Positions 29,998 through 38,629 are shown, counted from the stretch's first letter. The stretch is 41,085 bases of DNA from an uncultured Pelagibacteraceae bacterium (GCA_902514945.1 CABXSO010000007.1:1-41085); one strand, 5' to 3'. Made by a program: numbers and translations. The notes: a model not told the origin generated them from the sequence alone.

Positions 29998-30455
29998 TGC
30001 CAAAAGCTTCTGTAAAGAGGTTGATTGAATGTCAAAAAAAAGATTTAATAAATCTTGTTCTTGATATTGAAAAATACCCTCAGTTTGTTCCTTTTTGTTA
30101 TGATGCAAAAATCTACGAAAATAAAAATGAAGGTGATTTACAAAAAATAATCGCCGATCTTACAATTGGTAAAGGACCATTTAAAGATACATACAAAAGC
30201 GATGTTTCTTTTGATAAAAAAAATGACTCTATCTTTGTTAAAAATATAGAGGGACCATTAAACCATTTAACAAACAACTGGAAGTTTATTTACAAAAATA
30301 ACGGTATTACAGAGGTCACTTTTGATATCGATTTTGAAATTAAAAACAAGTTTTTAAATTCTTTAATGGTTGTTTCTTTTCAATTTGGTTTAGAAAAAAT
30401 AGCGGATGCTTTTCAGAAGAGAGCTGAAGAGCTATTTAGCAACTCTAAGAACTAA
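29997..30455 (+). CDS. Coq10/RatA-family START-domain protein
   Basis: A 152-aa member of the polyketide cyclase/START (SRPBCC) fold. CQKKDLINLVLDIEKYPQFVPFCYDAKIYE and the C-terminal LMVVSFQFGLEKIADAFQKRAEELF match the Coq10/RatA family, whose mitochondrial members bind ubiquinone and aid respiration; E. coli RatA was described as affecting ribosome association. The position after lipA is conserved in alphaproteobacteria and favours a Coq10-like role, but the two cannot be separated by sequence here. Its 3' end overlaps the convergent cinA-type gene by 24 nt. Confidence 0.88.
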   Translation: MPKASVKRLIECQKKDLINLVLDIEKYPQFVPFCYDAKIYENKNEGDLQKIIADLTIGKGPFKDTYKSDVSFDKKNDSIFVKNIEGPLNHLTNNWKFIYKNNGITEVTFDIDFEIKNKFLNSLMVVSFQFGLEKIADAFQKRAEELFSNSKN

Positions 30456-30893
30456 ATTTAAAGCTTTTTTAACAGTAGCTTTTTGAATTAAAGATCTTTT
30501 TTTACTTTTAAATAAACACTTATTTATGTGAATTTTATCACCTTTTTTAACACCAATATAAACCAAACCCACAGGCTTTTGTTTAGTACCACCTTTAGGT
30601 CCTGCAATACCAGTTATTGAGACATTGATATTAGCTTTAGATATCTTGGATAAATTATTAACCATTGCATAACAACATTCATAACTAACAGCACCATATT
30701 TCTTAATAATATTTTTGCTTACTTTTAAAATCTTAATTTTTGCTTGGTTAGAGTAGGTAACTAAACCTAAATTAAATACTTTTGATGCACCACTAATAGA
30801 AGTAATAGTGCTGGCAAGTTTTCCTCCAGTACACGACTCTGCTAATGAGATTTTAAGTTTTTTTTTAGTTAATAGTCTTATTAAAGAGTTCAT
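30432..30893 (-). CDS. CinA C-terminal domain protein (PncC-type nicotinamide-nucleotide amidase)
   Basis: A stand-alone CinA C-terminal domain (153 aa), the family that includes NMN deamidase PncC, used to recycle the pyridine nucleotide released by DNA ligase. Signatures: SLAESCTGGKLASTITSISGAS, GLVTYSNQAK, and SITGIAGPKGGTKQKPVGLVYIGV. The N-terminal molybdopterin-like half of full-length CinA is absent, which is usual in proteobacteria. It follows pgpA with a 1-nt overlap and converges on the START-domain gene with a 24-nt coding overlap. Confidence 0.93.
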   Translation of the reverse strand: MNSLIRLLTKKKLKISLAESCTGGKLASTITSISGASKVFNLGLVTYSNQAKIKILKVSKNIIKKYGAVSYECCYAMVNNLSKISKANINVSITGIAGPKGGTKQKPVGLVYIGVKKGDKIHINKCLFKSKKRSLIQKATVKKALNLVLRVAK

Positions 30894-31396
30894 TATATAA
30901 AATAACTACTTAAAACCATAAAACAAATTAAAGATAAAACAACATAAAATCCCGCACAAACGTCGTCCATAATTACTCCAAAACTATTCTTAAAGTTTTT
31001 ATCAAAAAAATTTACAGGAAATGGTTTTGCAATATCAAAAAATCTAAATAATACAAAACAAACACCATAAAAAATTAATGCTTCATTTGGTGATTTTTCA
31101 GTACCATGTGAAACTTCATAAAGATAAATTGGTATCGATTGGCCAATAAATTCATCAATAATAACCTCCTTAGGATCCTTATTTTCATTACCTTTAATAT
31201 GATTTGCTACAGCTGAAAAAGATAAAACAAAAATTAATACCAAAAGCGTTAATATAAAAGTTGAAGATAAATTAAATATATGAAAAAAAAAGTATAAAAT
31301 AATCACTGTAGCGAATGATCCAAAAGTACCTGGAATTTTTGGAATTTTCCCTAAACCAAACATGGTAACAAACAAAGTATTAATAGTTTTAATCAT
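30893..31396 (-). CDS. pgpA: Phosphatidylglycerophosphatase A
   Basis: Dephosphorylates phosphatidylglycerol phosphate to phosphatidylglycerol in the inner membrane. Several transmembrane helices surround the conserved motifs GLGKIPKIPGTFGSFATV, VIIDEFIGQSIPI, FRFFDIAKPFPVNFFDKN and GVIMDDVCAGFY, whose acidic residues form the metal site. At 167 aa it is normal. It overlaps ispDF by 8 nt. Together with CdsA it covers part of the phosphatidylglycerol branch. Confidence 0.93.
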   Translation of the reverse strand: MIKTINTLFVTMFGLGKIPKIPGTFGSFATVIILYFFFHIFNLSSTFILTLLVLIFVLSFSAVANHIKGNENKDPKEVIIDEFIGQSIPIYLYEVSHGTEKSPNEALIFYGVCFVLFRFFDIAKPFPVNFFDKNFKNSFGVIMDDVCAGFYVVLSLICFMVLSSYFI

Positions 31397-32495
31397 ATTT
31401 TGATATTGAAATTATAACTTCACAGGCAATAGCTTTTTCTTTTCCTATTAGTCCAAGTTTTTCCACAGTTTTACCTTTTAAATTTATTAAACCTTTATCT
31501 AAAGTTGTTAGTTTTGATATTGAATTTATTATTTTTTCTCGATATTTTGAAACTTTAGGTTGTTCACAAATTAAATTAATATCTAAATTATTTATGGTAA
31601 AATTGGATCTATAGAGATCTTTTATAATCGGCTTTAACATTTTGGAAGACTTTATATTTTTAAATTTTTTTGTGTTTGGAAAATACGTTCCAATATCTTT
31701 TTTAATTGTTGCACCCAAAATAGCATCTGTAATAGCGTGTAAAATTACATCGCCATCAGAATGACCTTTTAGTCCAGAATGAAAGGGTATTTTAATGCCA
31801 CCAAGGTAGAGCTTTTTATTTCTGACTAATTTATGAATATCAAAACCTAAACCAAAAAACGTTTTTGAGGTCTTTATGTCATCCAGATAAGTAATCTTGT
31901 TGTTTTGTTTTTCTCCTTGTATAAACTTTACTTTGTAGTCTTTATCTATAAAAAGTGTTGCTTCATCAGTTATTTTATTTTCCTGTTTAATAGAGAGTTC
32001 ATACAATTCTTTAAATCTAAATGCTTGAGGAGTTTGTGTAAATAAAGCTTTATCCCTATTCAAATTAAATAGGTTATTTTTAAATTTATATTTAATAGTA
32101 TCATTCGGCTTGATAAAAGGAATGACAGCTTTATTTTTTTTTAGATGATGGATCAAACTTGTAAGTAGTTTTATTGTAAAATCTGGTCTTGCCGCATCGT
32201 GTATAAGAATATTATTTGGCCTATATTTTTTTAAGTATTTTAGAGCGTTTCTTGAGGAATCTGACCTTTCTTTACCGCCTTTTATAATTGTAATATCTCT
32301 ATAATACTTTTTTTTTTTAAAATGTTGCAAATTATTTGTAACAACCAAAATTCTTTTAAAGAGTTTTGAATTAAGAGATTTTTCAATGGAATGATCTATA
32401 ATCTCCTTATTTTTATAAATAAAGAATTGCTTAAGTTTTTTTTTATGAAATCTCTTACTTTTTCCAGCAGCCAATATTACAAAATAGTTGTTCAT
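31389..32495 (-). CDS. ispDF: Bifunctional IspD/IspF (MEP cytidylyltransferase / MECDP synthase)
   Basis: Two MEP-pathway enzymes in one chain. The IspD half (about residues 1-210) has ILAAGKSKRF, the GGKERSDSSRNAL region and ILIHDAARPD. The IspF half (about 212-368) has the metal ligands Asp219, His221 (GFDIHKL) and His253, with GHSDGDVILHAITDAILGA; VEKLGLIGKEKAIACEVIISI closes it. The fusion is common in alphaproteobacteria and links non-consecutive steps around IspE. Dxr is encoded at 6284-7447. It is the first gene of a three-gene operon, divergent from ntrY with only 26 nt between start codons, so both promoters must be within or overlap coding sequence. Confidence 0.96.
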   Translation of the reverse strand: MNNYFVILAAGKSKRFHKKKLKQFFIYKNKEIIDHSIEKSLNSKLFKRILVVTNNLQHFKKKKYYRDITIIKGGKERSDSSRNALKYLKKYRPNNILIHDAARPDFTIKLLTSLIHHLKKNKAVIPFIKPNDTIKYKFKNNLFNLNRDKALFTQTPQAFRFKELYELSIKQENKITDEATLFIDKDYKVKFIQGEKQNNKITYLDDIKTSKTFFGLGFDIHKLVRNKKLYLGGIKIPFHSGLKGHSDGDVILHAITDAILGATIKKDIGTYFPNTKKFKNIKSSKMLKPIIKDLYRSNFTINNLDINLICEQPKVSKYREKIINSISKLTTLDKGLINLKGKTVEKLGLIGKEKAIACEVIISISKYD

Positions 32496-32521
32496 TCTTT
32501 TAAATGTTATAATTCTAATTC

Positions 32522-34300
32522 ATGATTGAATTTTTGAAAAAAAATATATTCATAATCTTTCTATCTAGTATCACACTATTTTTAGGTTTTTTAACTTTTT
32601 TAACATTTATTGATCGAAGTTTTATAGAGTTAAGTCAAAAAAATTTACAATATTTGTTAATTTTAAATATTTTATTACTTTTAGCTTTATTTATACTCAT
32701 TTTTTTAGAAGTAAAAAAATCAATTAAAAATGATGTAGACAAAGATGGTCTTAAATCTAATAAAAGATACATTACTTATTTTTCACTATTTACATTAATT
32801 CCATCTATTTTAATTTCTATTTTTTCTCTTTTTTTATTCTCTTTTGCATTAGAAAAATATTTTGATAAAAAAGTAACTACAGTTGTAAATAATTCATATG
32901 AACTTGCTAAAAGCTATGTTCAACAAGTTAGAAATAAAATTGAGTCTGATATTGTTTTAATTGCTTTTGATACAAATAAAAGTGCAAAATTTCTAAATGA
33001 TAATAATAAAGAATATACAAGATTTTTAAAAACACAAAAACTGATAAGAGATATTGATGAAATACATATAATTGACCAAAATAAAAAATTATTATTTTCA
33101 AATATTGACAATTTATCCAATTATACCCCTCCTATTGATGGAGCGCTAAAACTAGTGTTAGATGATGACAGACCATTAAAAATTATCAATGCACCTGAAA
33201 ATATCTCTGCAGCTATTATCAGGCTTCAGGCTTTTGAAAATAGATTTTTATACGTAGTAAAATATCTTGATAAAAATATTTCAAAATACCTTACCGAATC
33301 TCAAGAAGCGATAAATTTTTATTACACAGTTGAGGATAGAAGTACTGGTATTAAAATTTCATTTGCAATTATCTATATAATAGTGGTCGCATTATTACTT
33401 TTTATCTCCATAACTATTGCTATCAAATTTTCTTCAAGATTTTTTAGATCAATTAATAATTTAATATCAGCTTCAAATGCAATAGGTGAGGGTGATCTTA
33501 CTGCAAAAGTTCCTGAAATTAAAACTGATAAGGATATGGAAAGGTTGAATAAAAATTTTAATTCAATGATTGTAAGATTAAAAAATCAGCAAGAAAAATT
33601 GATAATAAACGAAAGACATGAAGCATGGGGAAATTTAGCCAGAAAACTTGCTCACGAAATTAAAAATCCACTTACTCCTATACAACTAACTATTGATAGG
33701 ATTAAAGAAAAATACTCTAAAAAAGTTGATACTAATGAGAAAGATAATTTTGAAGATAATTTAAAAATCATAAATAATCAAATTAAACAGATTGAAAATT
33801 TAGTTAATGAATTTTCTGATTTTGCTAGAATGCCTAAACCAGTCTTAAAAAAAAATGATCTTATAAGTATTATTAAAGATAATATTAAATTGTTATCAGA
33901 AATAGATACCTCAATAAATCTAAATTTAATCTCTAAAAAGTCTATAATTTCACTCCAAAGTGATAGAGAACAAATAAGTAGAGTAATTTTTAATTTAATC
34001 AAAAACTCAATTGAAAGCATTCAACAAAAAGCTGAAAAAACAGGCAATTTTGACAAAATTATTGATATTGAAATTTATGAGAAAAGTAACCAAATATATA
34101 TTATAATAGCAGATAATGGATTAGGATTTGAAAACTTTACAAATAACCTAAATGAAATTTTAAAACCATATGTTACAACCAAAAAAAATGGTACAGGACT
34201 AGGTCTCTCAATTGTAAATAAGATTATTAATGATCATAATGGAAGATTAAATTTTTTTTCAATTCTAAATGGAGCTAAAGTAGAAATTATATTTAATTAG
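32522..34300 (+). CDS. ntrY: NtrY sensor histidine kinase (PAS-less)
   Basis: Membrane sensor of the NtrYX two-component system, linked to nitrogen and redox control in alphaproteobacteria. Four transmembrane helices (about 8-30, 42-62, 83-110, 279-302) frame a periplasmic region of about 165 residues. A HAMP domain follows (about 300-355), then directly the HisKA domain with phosphoacceptor His378 in LAHEIKNPLTPIQ. The ATPase domain has FNLIKNSIESI, IADNGLGFE and GTGLGLSIVNKI. At 592 aa it is well below the roughly 750 aa of typical NtrY because the PAS domain between HAMP and HisKA is missing. ntrX begins at the next base. Confidence 0.93.
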   Translation: MIEFLKKNIFIIFLSSITLFLGFLTFLTFIDRSFIELSQKNLQYLLILNILLLLALFILIFLEVKKSIKNDVDKDGLKSNKRYITYFSLFTLIPSILISIFSLFLFSFALEKYFDKKVTTVVNNSYELAKSYVQQVRNKIESDIVLIAFDTNKSAKFLNDNNKEYTRFLKTQKLIRDIDEIHIIDQNKKLLFSNIDNLSNYTPPIDGALKLVLDDDRPLKIINAPENISAAIIRLQAFENRFLYVVKYLDKNISKYLTESQEAINFYYTVEDRSTGIKISFAIIYIIVVALLLFISITIAIKFSSRFFRSINNLISASNAIGEGDLTAKVPEIKTDKDMERLNKNFNSMIVRLKNQQEKLIINERHEAWGNLARKLAHEIKNPLTPIQLTIDRIKEKYSKKVDTNEKDNFEDNLKIINNQIKQIENLVNEFSDFARMPKPVLKKNDLISIIKDNIKLLSEIDTSINLNLISKKSIISLQSDREQISRVIFNLIKNSIESIQQKAEKTGNFDKIIDIEIYEKSNQIYIIIADNGLGFENFTNNLNEILKPYVTTKKNGTGLGLSIVNKIINDHNGRLNFFSILNGAKVEIIFN

Positions 34301-35656
34301 ATGAGTGTAGAAATTTTAATTGTTGATGATAATTCAGATATTAGAAATATTCTGAATGAATTGATTATAGATGCTGGATACAAAACTAGAGTTGCAGCAA
34401 ATTATAATCAGGCACTTAGTGAAATAGACAAAAAAATGCCTGATGTTGCCATTCTTGATGTAAAATTAGATAAAGGTGATAGTGATGGAATTCAACTTTT
34501 AACCCATATAAAATCCAAAAATCATGATGTGCCAGTTATTATGATCTCGGGGCATGCCAATATAGAAATGGCTATTAATTCATTAAAACATGGTGCATTT
34601 GAATTTGTTGAAAAACCTTTCGACCGTGCGAGGTTATTAAATTTTATAAATAGAGCCGTAGAAAATTTAAATCTTAAAAACCAGAATAGAGAATATGAGA
34701 ATAAACTCTTTTCGTCATATGACTTAATTGGAGATAGTAGAAATATATCCACTATACGAGATCAAATTGAAAAAATTTCTATTACAGAGAGTAGAATTTT
34801 TATTAATGGTCCTTCAGGATCAGGTAAGGAATTAATTGCAAGGAAAATTCATAAAAAATCTAGGAGAAAGGGAAATGCATTTATAATAATTAATGGTGCC
34901 TTATTAGATAATAATAAATATGAGCTTGAATTATTTGGTGAAGAAAAGAGTGATGGTTCAATATCTTATGGTGCCTTAGAAAAAGCAAATAAAGGAACTT
35001 TGTTAGTTGATCAGGTATCAGAAATCCCTTTAGACATCCAATCAAAAATTTTAAGAGTTCTTACAGATCAAAAGTTCAAAAGAGTAAATGGAAATAGTGA
35101 TATTAATGTCGACGTGAGATTAATTTGTTCTTCAAGTAAAGATTTAAAAAAAGAAATTGAATATGGAAATTTTAGAGAAGATTTATTTCATAGATTAAAT
35201 GTTTTCGAAATAAGCATCAAACCTTTAAAGGAAAGAATTTCAGATATCCCACTTTTGATTAATTATTTTTCAAAACAAATATCTGAAAGTTATAAAATAA
35301 AAATGTTGGATATTGATGAGAATAATAGTTATATTTTAAATCATGATTGGCACGGTAACGTAAGAGAATTAAGAAACTTGATCGAAAGAATCGGAATTTT
35401 GCAACCAAACACTCAAGATAAAATCTCAAATATCATCAAGGAATCGTTAAAAAGTAATAATAATATTACTAAAGTAAATGAAAATAGCTTGTCTGTACCA
35501 CTAAAACAAGCTAGAGAAAAATTTGAAAAAGAGTATTTAACTATACAATTAAAAAAATTTAATGGGAATATATCTAAAACAGCTACTTTTGTTGGAATGG
35601 AAAGAAGCGCCCTTCACAGGAAGCTCAAAGGTCTTGGTATAAAAGAATTTAATTAA
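34301..35656 (+). CDS. ntrX: NtrX response regulator with altered AAA+ domain
   Basis: NtrC-family regulator paired with NtrY. The receiver domain has Asp9/Asp10, phosphoacceptor Asp53 and Lys105 (EKPF). The AAA+ domain has an intact Walker A, GPSGSGKE (170-177), and the FREDLFHRLNVF block. Two motifs deviate. The sigma-54-contacting GAFTGA loop after ELFG (expected about 216-225) reads SDGSISYGAL, and Walker B reads LLVDQ with Gln238 where the catalytic Glu of DE is expected. A Fis-type HTH closes the protein (about 407-445). I infer a sigma-54-independent DNA-binding regulator with weak or no ATP hydrolysis. The order ntrYX-trkA is conserved, so orthology is secure. Confidence 0.94.
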   Translation: MSVEILIVDDNSDIRNILNELIIDAGYKTRVAANYNQALSEIDKKMPDVAILDVKLDKGDSDGIQLLTHIKSKNHDVPVIMISGHANIEMAINSLKHGAFEFVEKPFDRARLLNFINRAVENLNLKNQNREYENKLFSSYDLIGDSRNISTIRDQIEKISITESRIFINGPSGSGKELIARKIHKKSRRKGNAFIIINGALLDNNKYELELFGEEKSDGSISYGALEKANKGTLLVDQVSEIPLDIQSKILRVLTDQKFKRVNGNSDINVDVRLICSSSKDLKKEIEYGNFREDLFHRLNVFEISIKPLKERISDIPLLINYFSKQISESYKIKMLDIDENNSYILNHDWHGNVRELRNLIERIGILQPNTQDKISNIIKESLKSNNNITKVNENSLSVPLKQAREKFEKEYLTIQLKKFNGNISKTATFVGMERSALHRKLKGLGIKEFN

Positions 35657-35657
35657 T

Positions 35658-37049
35658 ATGAATATTATAATTTGTGGTGCTGGTAGGGTAGGATTTACTA
35701 TCTCTAAATTATTGAGTGAGCAGGGTCACTCTATTACTGTAATTGACCAATCAAGTGAAGATATACAGAAAATTAATGACACTTTAGACGTTAAAGCAAT
35801 TGTAGGAAAAGCAACATATCCCTCAATTCTAGAAAAGGCTAATGCAACTGAAACAGACATGATAATTGCAGTCACTAGAAATGACGAAATTAATATGTTA
35901 ATTTGTCAGATAGCGTTTTCAATATTTAATATACAAAAAAAAATCGCTAGAATAAGATCACAAGATTATCTTAATCCTAAATTTACAAGAGTCTATAATA
36001 AAGAAAACTTACCAATAGATGTTATTATTTCACCTGAAATCGAAATAGCAAGATCGATTCAAAGAAAGTTAGAGGCACCAGGTGCACTTGATAGCGTACC
36101 ATTTGCAGATAATCAAATTAGACTACTAGAAATTCTAATAAAAAATAATTGTAAATTAATAGGTTTAAAGTTAAATGAATTGACTAAAAAATTTCCTAGT
36201 CTTGATGCAAATATTATTGCTATTATAAGGGGTGACAAATCTTTCATCCCAAAAAAAAATGATATAATTGGAGAAAATGATAAAATTTATGTAATTATTA
36301 ATTCCTCTCAGATGCCAGAAACTTTAGAGGCATTTGGCCATACAGAAAAGATATCTAAAAAAGTTTTGATAATTGGAGGTGGAAATATAGGTTATAACCT
36401 TGCAAAAAATATTGAAGAAACTCTAGAAGGTGTAAGAGTAAAAATTGTTGAAAAACAAAAATCTCGTGCAGAATATATTGCTAATGAACTAAATAATACG
36501 ATTGTTATTAATGGTGATGGATTAGACGAAGAGGTTCTATCTGAGGCAAATTTGGATGAAGCCGAAACTGTTCTTGCACTAACTAACGATGATGAAGACA
36601 ATTTAATGGTAAGTGTTCTTGTTGAAAAATTTGTAAAGGATCAAAAAAATATTGAGAATAAAAGAACAATGGCTCTAGTTAATAAGCCAAATTATTCTTT
36701 ATTACAATCTTCTCTTAAAATTGATGATTTAATAGATCCAAGAATGAATACAGTTTCAAGTATTTTAAAACATGTCCACAAAGGAACAATAGAAAATGCC
36801 TATACAATATCCAATGGTGAATATGAAGTCATAGAGGCTGAAATTATTGAAACTTCTGAATTGGTCAATAAAGAATTAAAAAATGCAGATTTACCAGATC
36901 AAATAAAAATTGGAGCTGTCCTGAGAGATAAAAAAGTTATTATTCCAAAATCGAACTTTATTTTTCAAAATGATGATCAAGTAGTTCTTATTGTTAAAAA
37001 AGATACTATACCTGTTGTTGAAAATCTTTTTAGATTGAGTTCTGTATAA
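35658..37049 (+). CDS. trkA: Trk potassium uptake regulatory protein TrkA
   Basis: Cytoplasmic NAD/NADH-binding gating subunit of the Trk potassium transporter. It is a duplicated RCK protein: Rossmann motif one is IICGAGRVGFTISKLL at the start and motif two is VLIIGGGNIGYNLAKNI at about residue 237. Each half ends in a TrkA_C domain (about 150-220 and 380-460). At 463 aa it is normal. It starts 1 nt after the ntrX stop and precedes trkH by 4 nt, so regulator and channel are co-encoded with ntrYX. Confidence 0.96.
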   Translation: MNIIICGAGRVGFTISKLLSEQGHSITVIDQSSEDIQKINDTLDVKAIVGKATYPSILEKANATETDMIIAVTRNDEINMLICQIAFSIFNIQKKIARIRSQDYLNPKFTRVYNKENLPIDVIISPEIEIARSIQRKLEAPGALDSVPFADNQIRLLEILIKNNCKLIGLKLNELTKKFPSLDANIIAIIRGDKSFIPKKNDIIGENDKIYVIINSSQMPETLEAFGHTEKISKKVLIIGGGNIGYNLAKNIEETLEGVRVKIVEKQKSRAEYIANELNNTIVINGDGLDEEVLSEANLDEAETVLALTNDDEDNLMVSVLVEKFVKDQKNIENKRTMALVNKPNYSLLQSSLKIDDLIDPRMNTVSSILKHVHKGTIENAYTISNGEYEVIEAEIIETSELVNKELKNADLPDQIKIGAVLRDKKVIIPKSNFIFQNDDQVVLIVKKDTIPVVENLFRLSSV

Positions 37050-37053
37050 TTGA

Positions 37054-38460
37054 ATGTTTGGATTACAGATTAAATATTTAAGTTTTTTTTTTGGTATAAT
37101 TTCAATATTGTCTTTTTTTAATATAATCTATTCATATTATTTTAACCTTTATTTAAATTTAGATACATATTATATCACTTTAGTATCATCTATTATTATT
37201 TTTTTGACTTTCTTAAAATTTGGAAAAGAAAATAAAAAGATAAGTATTTTTGATAAAATATTAACTATATTTTTTGGTTACTTATTAATTCCACTAATTT
37301 TATCTATTCCGTTTTATTTCAGCATTTATAATTTAACATTTCTAAACTCCTTTTTTGAGTCTATCTCTGGTTTCACATCAACAGGATTTACTATATTTGA
37401 AAACATTAAACTTATAGACCAAAGTCTAATACTTTGGAGATCCTCAATTCAATGGATAGGTGGTTTGTATTTTTTATTCTCAATTATATATCTTATAGAT
37501 ATCTATGATGAAAGTTTTAAAAAAACATTAACTAATTTTACGTCCTTTAATAGTTCAGAAAGTTTTAAACAGGCAACCAAAATATTCATATTATATTCAT
37601 CACTAACAGTGCTCATATTCATATTATTGAATTTATTTTCAATAAGAACCTTTGATTCGTTAAATCTAGCTTTAACAATAATTTCATCTGGCGGTTTTTT
37701 ACCAGCCAATGATCTTTCAAATATAATAAAAGATAATTCTCAGGTTATAATTATTTCAATTTTAATGCTTTTATCTTTTTTCAGTTTATTTTTTATTTAT
37801 AATTTATTGTTTTCAAAAAAAAATAATATTAATTTTTTTTATGAAGATTTACATTTGGTAATATATTTAATAGCTGTAATAACTATTTTTTTTCTTTTTT
37901 TTAGTTTTAATTATAATTTTTCATATAATCTTTTAGCTATAACTAGTAGTATATCAAATATTGGATTTTCATTAAATACACAGCAATCAAATTTAAATTT
38001 TATTTATTTAATACTAGTAATTATAGGTGGGTCTTTTTTTTCGACAAGTTCTGGCTTAAGATTTATAAAAATTTATTCACTTTTAAAATTCTCTTTGAAT
38101 CAAATTTTGTCTTTTAGTAAACCAAAAAATGTGTTTATGAATAAACTAATTTTTACCAAGATTAATTTTAATCTTGATGAAATTAATAAATATTTTTTAT
38201 CAATAATTATATTTATCTTATCTTTTTTTACTTTAGCATCATTATTAAGTTTAAATGGGGTAGATTTTATTAGTTCTTTAAAATTATCTATTTTAACATT
38301 GATGAACACAGTCAATTCTTCAATTTATGGTTTAGATAATTTCGATTTTAACAATCTTGCGTTTTTTACAAAATATTGTCTAATTTTCTTTATGATTGTT
38401 GGTAGAATAGAGTTATTAACAATTTTACTTCTTATAAAAAAATTTCTTTTTAAAAGTTAG
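37054..38460 (+). CDS. trkH: Trk-type potassium uptake membrane protein TrkH
   Basis: Pore-forming subunit of the Trk system, driven by membrane potential or cation gradients. It has four membrane-P-loop-membrane repeats. Filter segments visible are TSTGFT (108-113), ISSGGF (210-215) and SNIGFS (301-306); the conserved GGSFFSTSSGLRFIKIY precedes the fourth repeat. The fourth filter reads LMNTVNSS, with Val420 where a glycine (NxG) is expected. The C-terminal MIVGRIELLTILLL is typical. At 468 aa it is normal. Only the fourth pore loop is odd. Confidence 0.92.
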   Translation: MFGLQIKYLSFFFGIISILSFFNIIYSYYFNLYLNLDTYYITLVSSIIIFLTFLKFGKENKKISIFDKILTIFFGYLLIPLILSIPFYFSIYNLTFLNSFFESISGFTSTGFTIFENIKLIDQSLILWRSSIQWIGGLYFLFSIIYLIDIYDESFKKTLTNFTSFNSSESFKQATKIFILYSSLTVLIFILLNLFSIRTFDSLNLALTIISSGGFLPANDLSNIIKDNSQVIIISILMLLSFFSLFFIYNLLFSKKNNINFFYEDLHLVIYLIAVITIFFLFFSFNYNFSYNLLAITSSISNIGFSLNTQQSNLNFIYLILVIIGGSFFSTSSGLRFIKIYSLLKFSLNQILSFSKPKNVFMNKLIFTKINFNLDEINKYFLSIIIFILSFFTLASLLSLNGVDFISSLKLSILTLMNTVNSSIYGLDNFDFNNLAFFTKYCLIFFMIVGRIELLTILLLIKKFLFKS

Positions 38461-38492
38461 ATAATTATTGTATATGTATGTTTGATTTAGCT

Positions 38493-38569
38493 GCGCCCTT
38501 AGCTCAGCTGGATAGAGCATCGGTTTTCTAAACCGAGGGTCGGAGGTTCGAATCCTCCAGGGCGCGCCA
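38493..38569 (+). tRNA. tRNA-Arg (UCU anticodon)
   Basis: A complete cloverleaf is readable. The acceptor stem GCGCCCT (38493-38499) pairs with AGGGCGC (38559-38565). The D stem is GCTC/GAGC, the anticodon stem TCGGT/ACCGA with loop TTTCTAA (anticodon TCT at 38527-38529), and the T stem GGAGG/CCTCC with loop TTCGAAT. The discriminator is G38566 and CCA is encoded (38567-38569). It reads AGA and AGG; AGA is by far the commonest arginine codon in these genes, so this should be a heavily used tRNA. It lies 32 nt after trkH and may be transcribed with it or alone. Confidence 0.97.
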
Positions 38570-38574
38570 TCAAA

Positions 38575-38616
38575 AGACCAAAATGGGTTTCTATGCCATA
38601 TAATTTGGTCTGTTTT
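38575..38616 (+). terminator. Hairpin after tRNA-Arg, likely intrinsic terminator
   Basis: AGACCAAA (38575-38582) pairs with TTTGGTCT (38604-38611), an 8-bp perfect stem. Inside, ATGG (583-586 of 38xxx) pairs with CCAT (38596-38599), leaving a four-base bulge on the 3' side and a 9-nt loop. GTTTT follows. It starts 6 nt after the CCA end. The T-run is short, so processing signal or mRNA element are alternatives. Confidence 0.55.
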
Positions 38617-38629
38617 AATTAATTTTATC

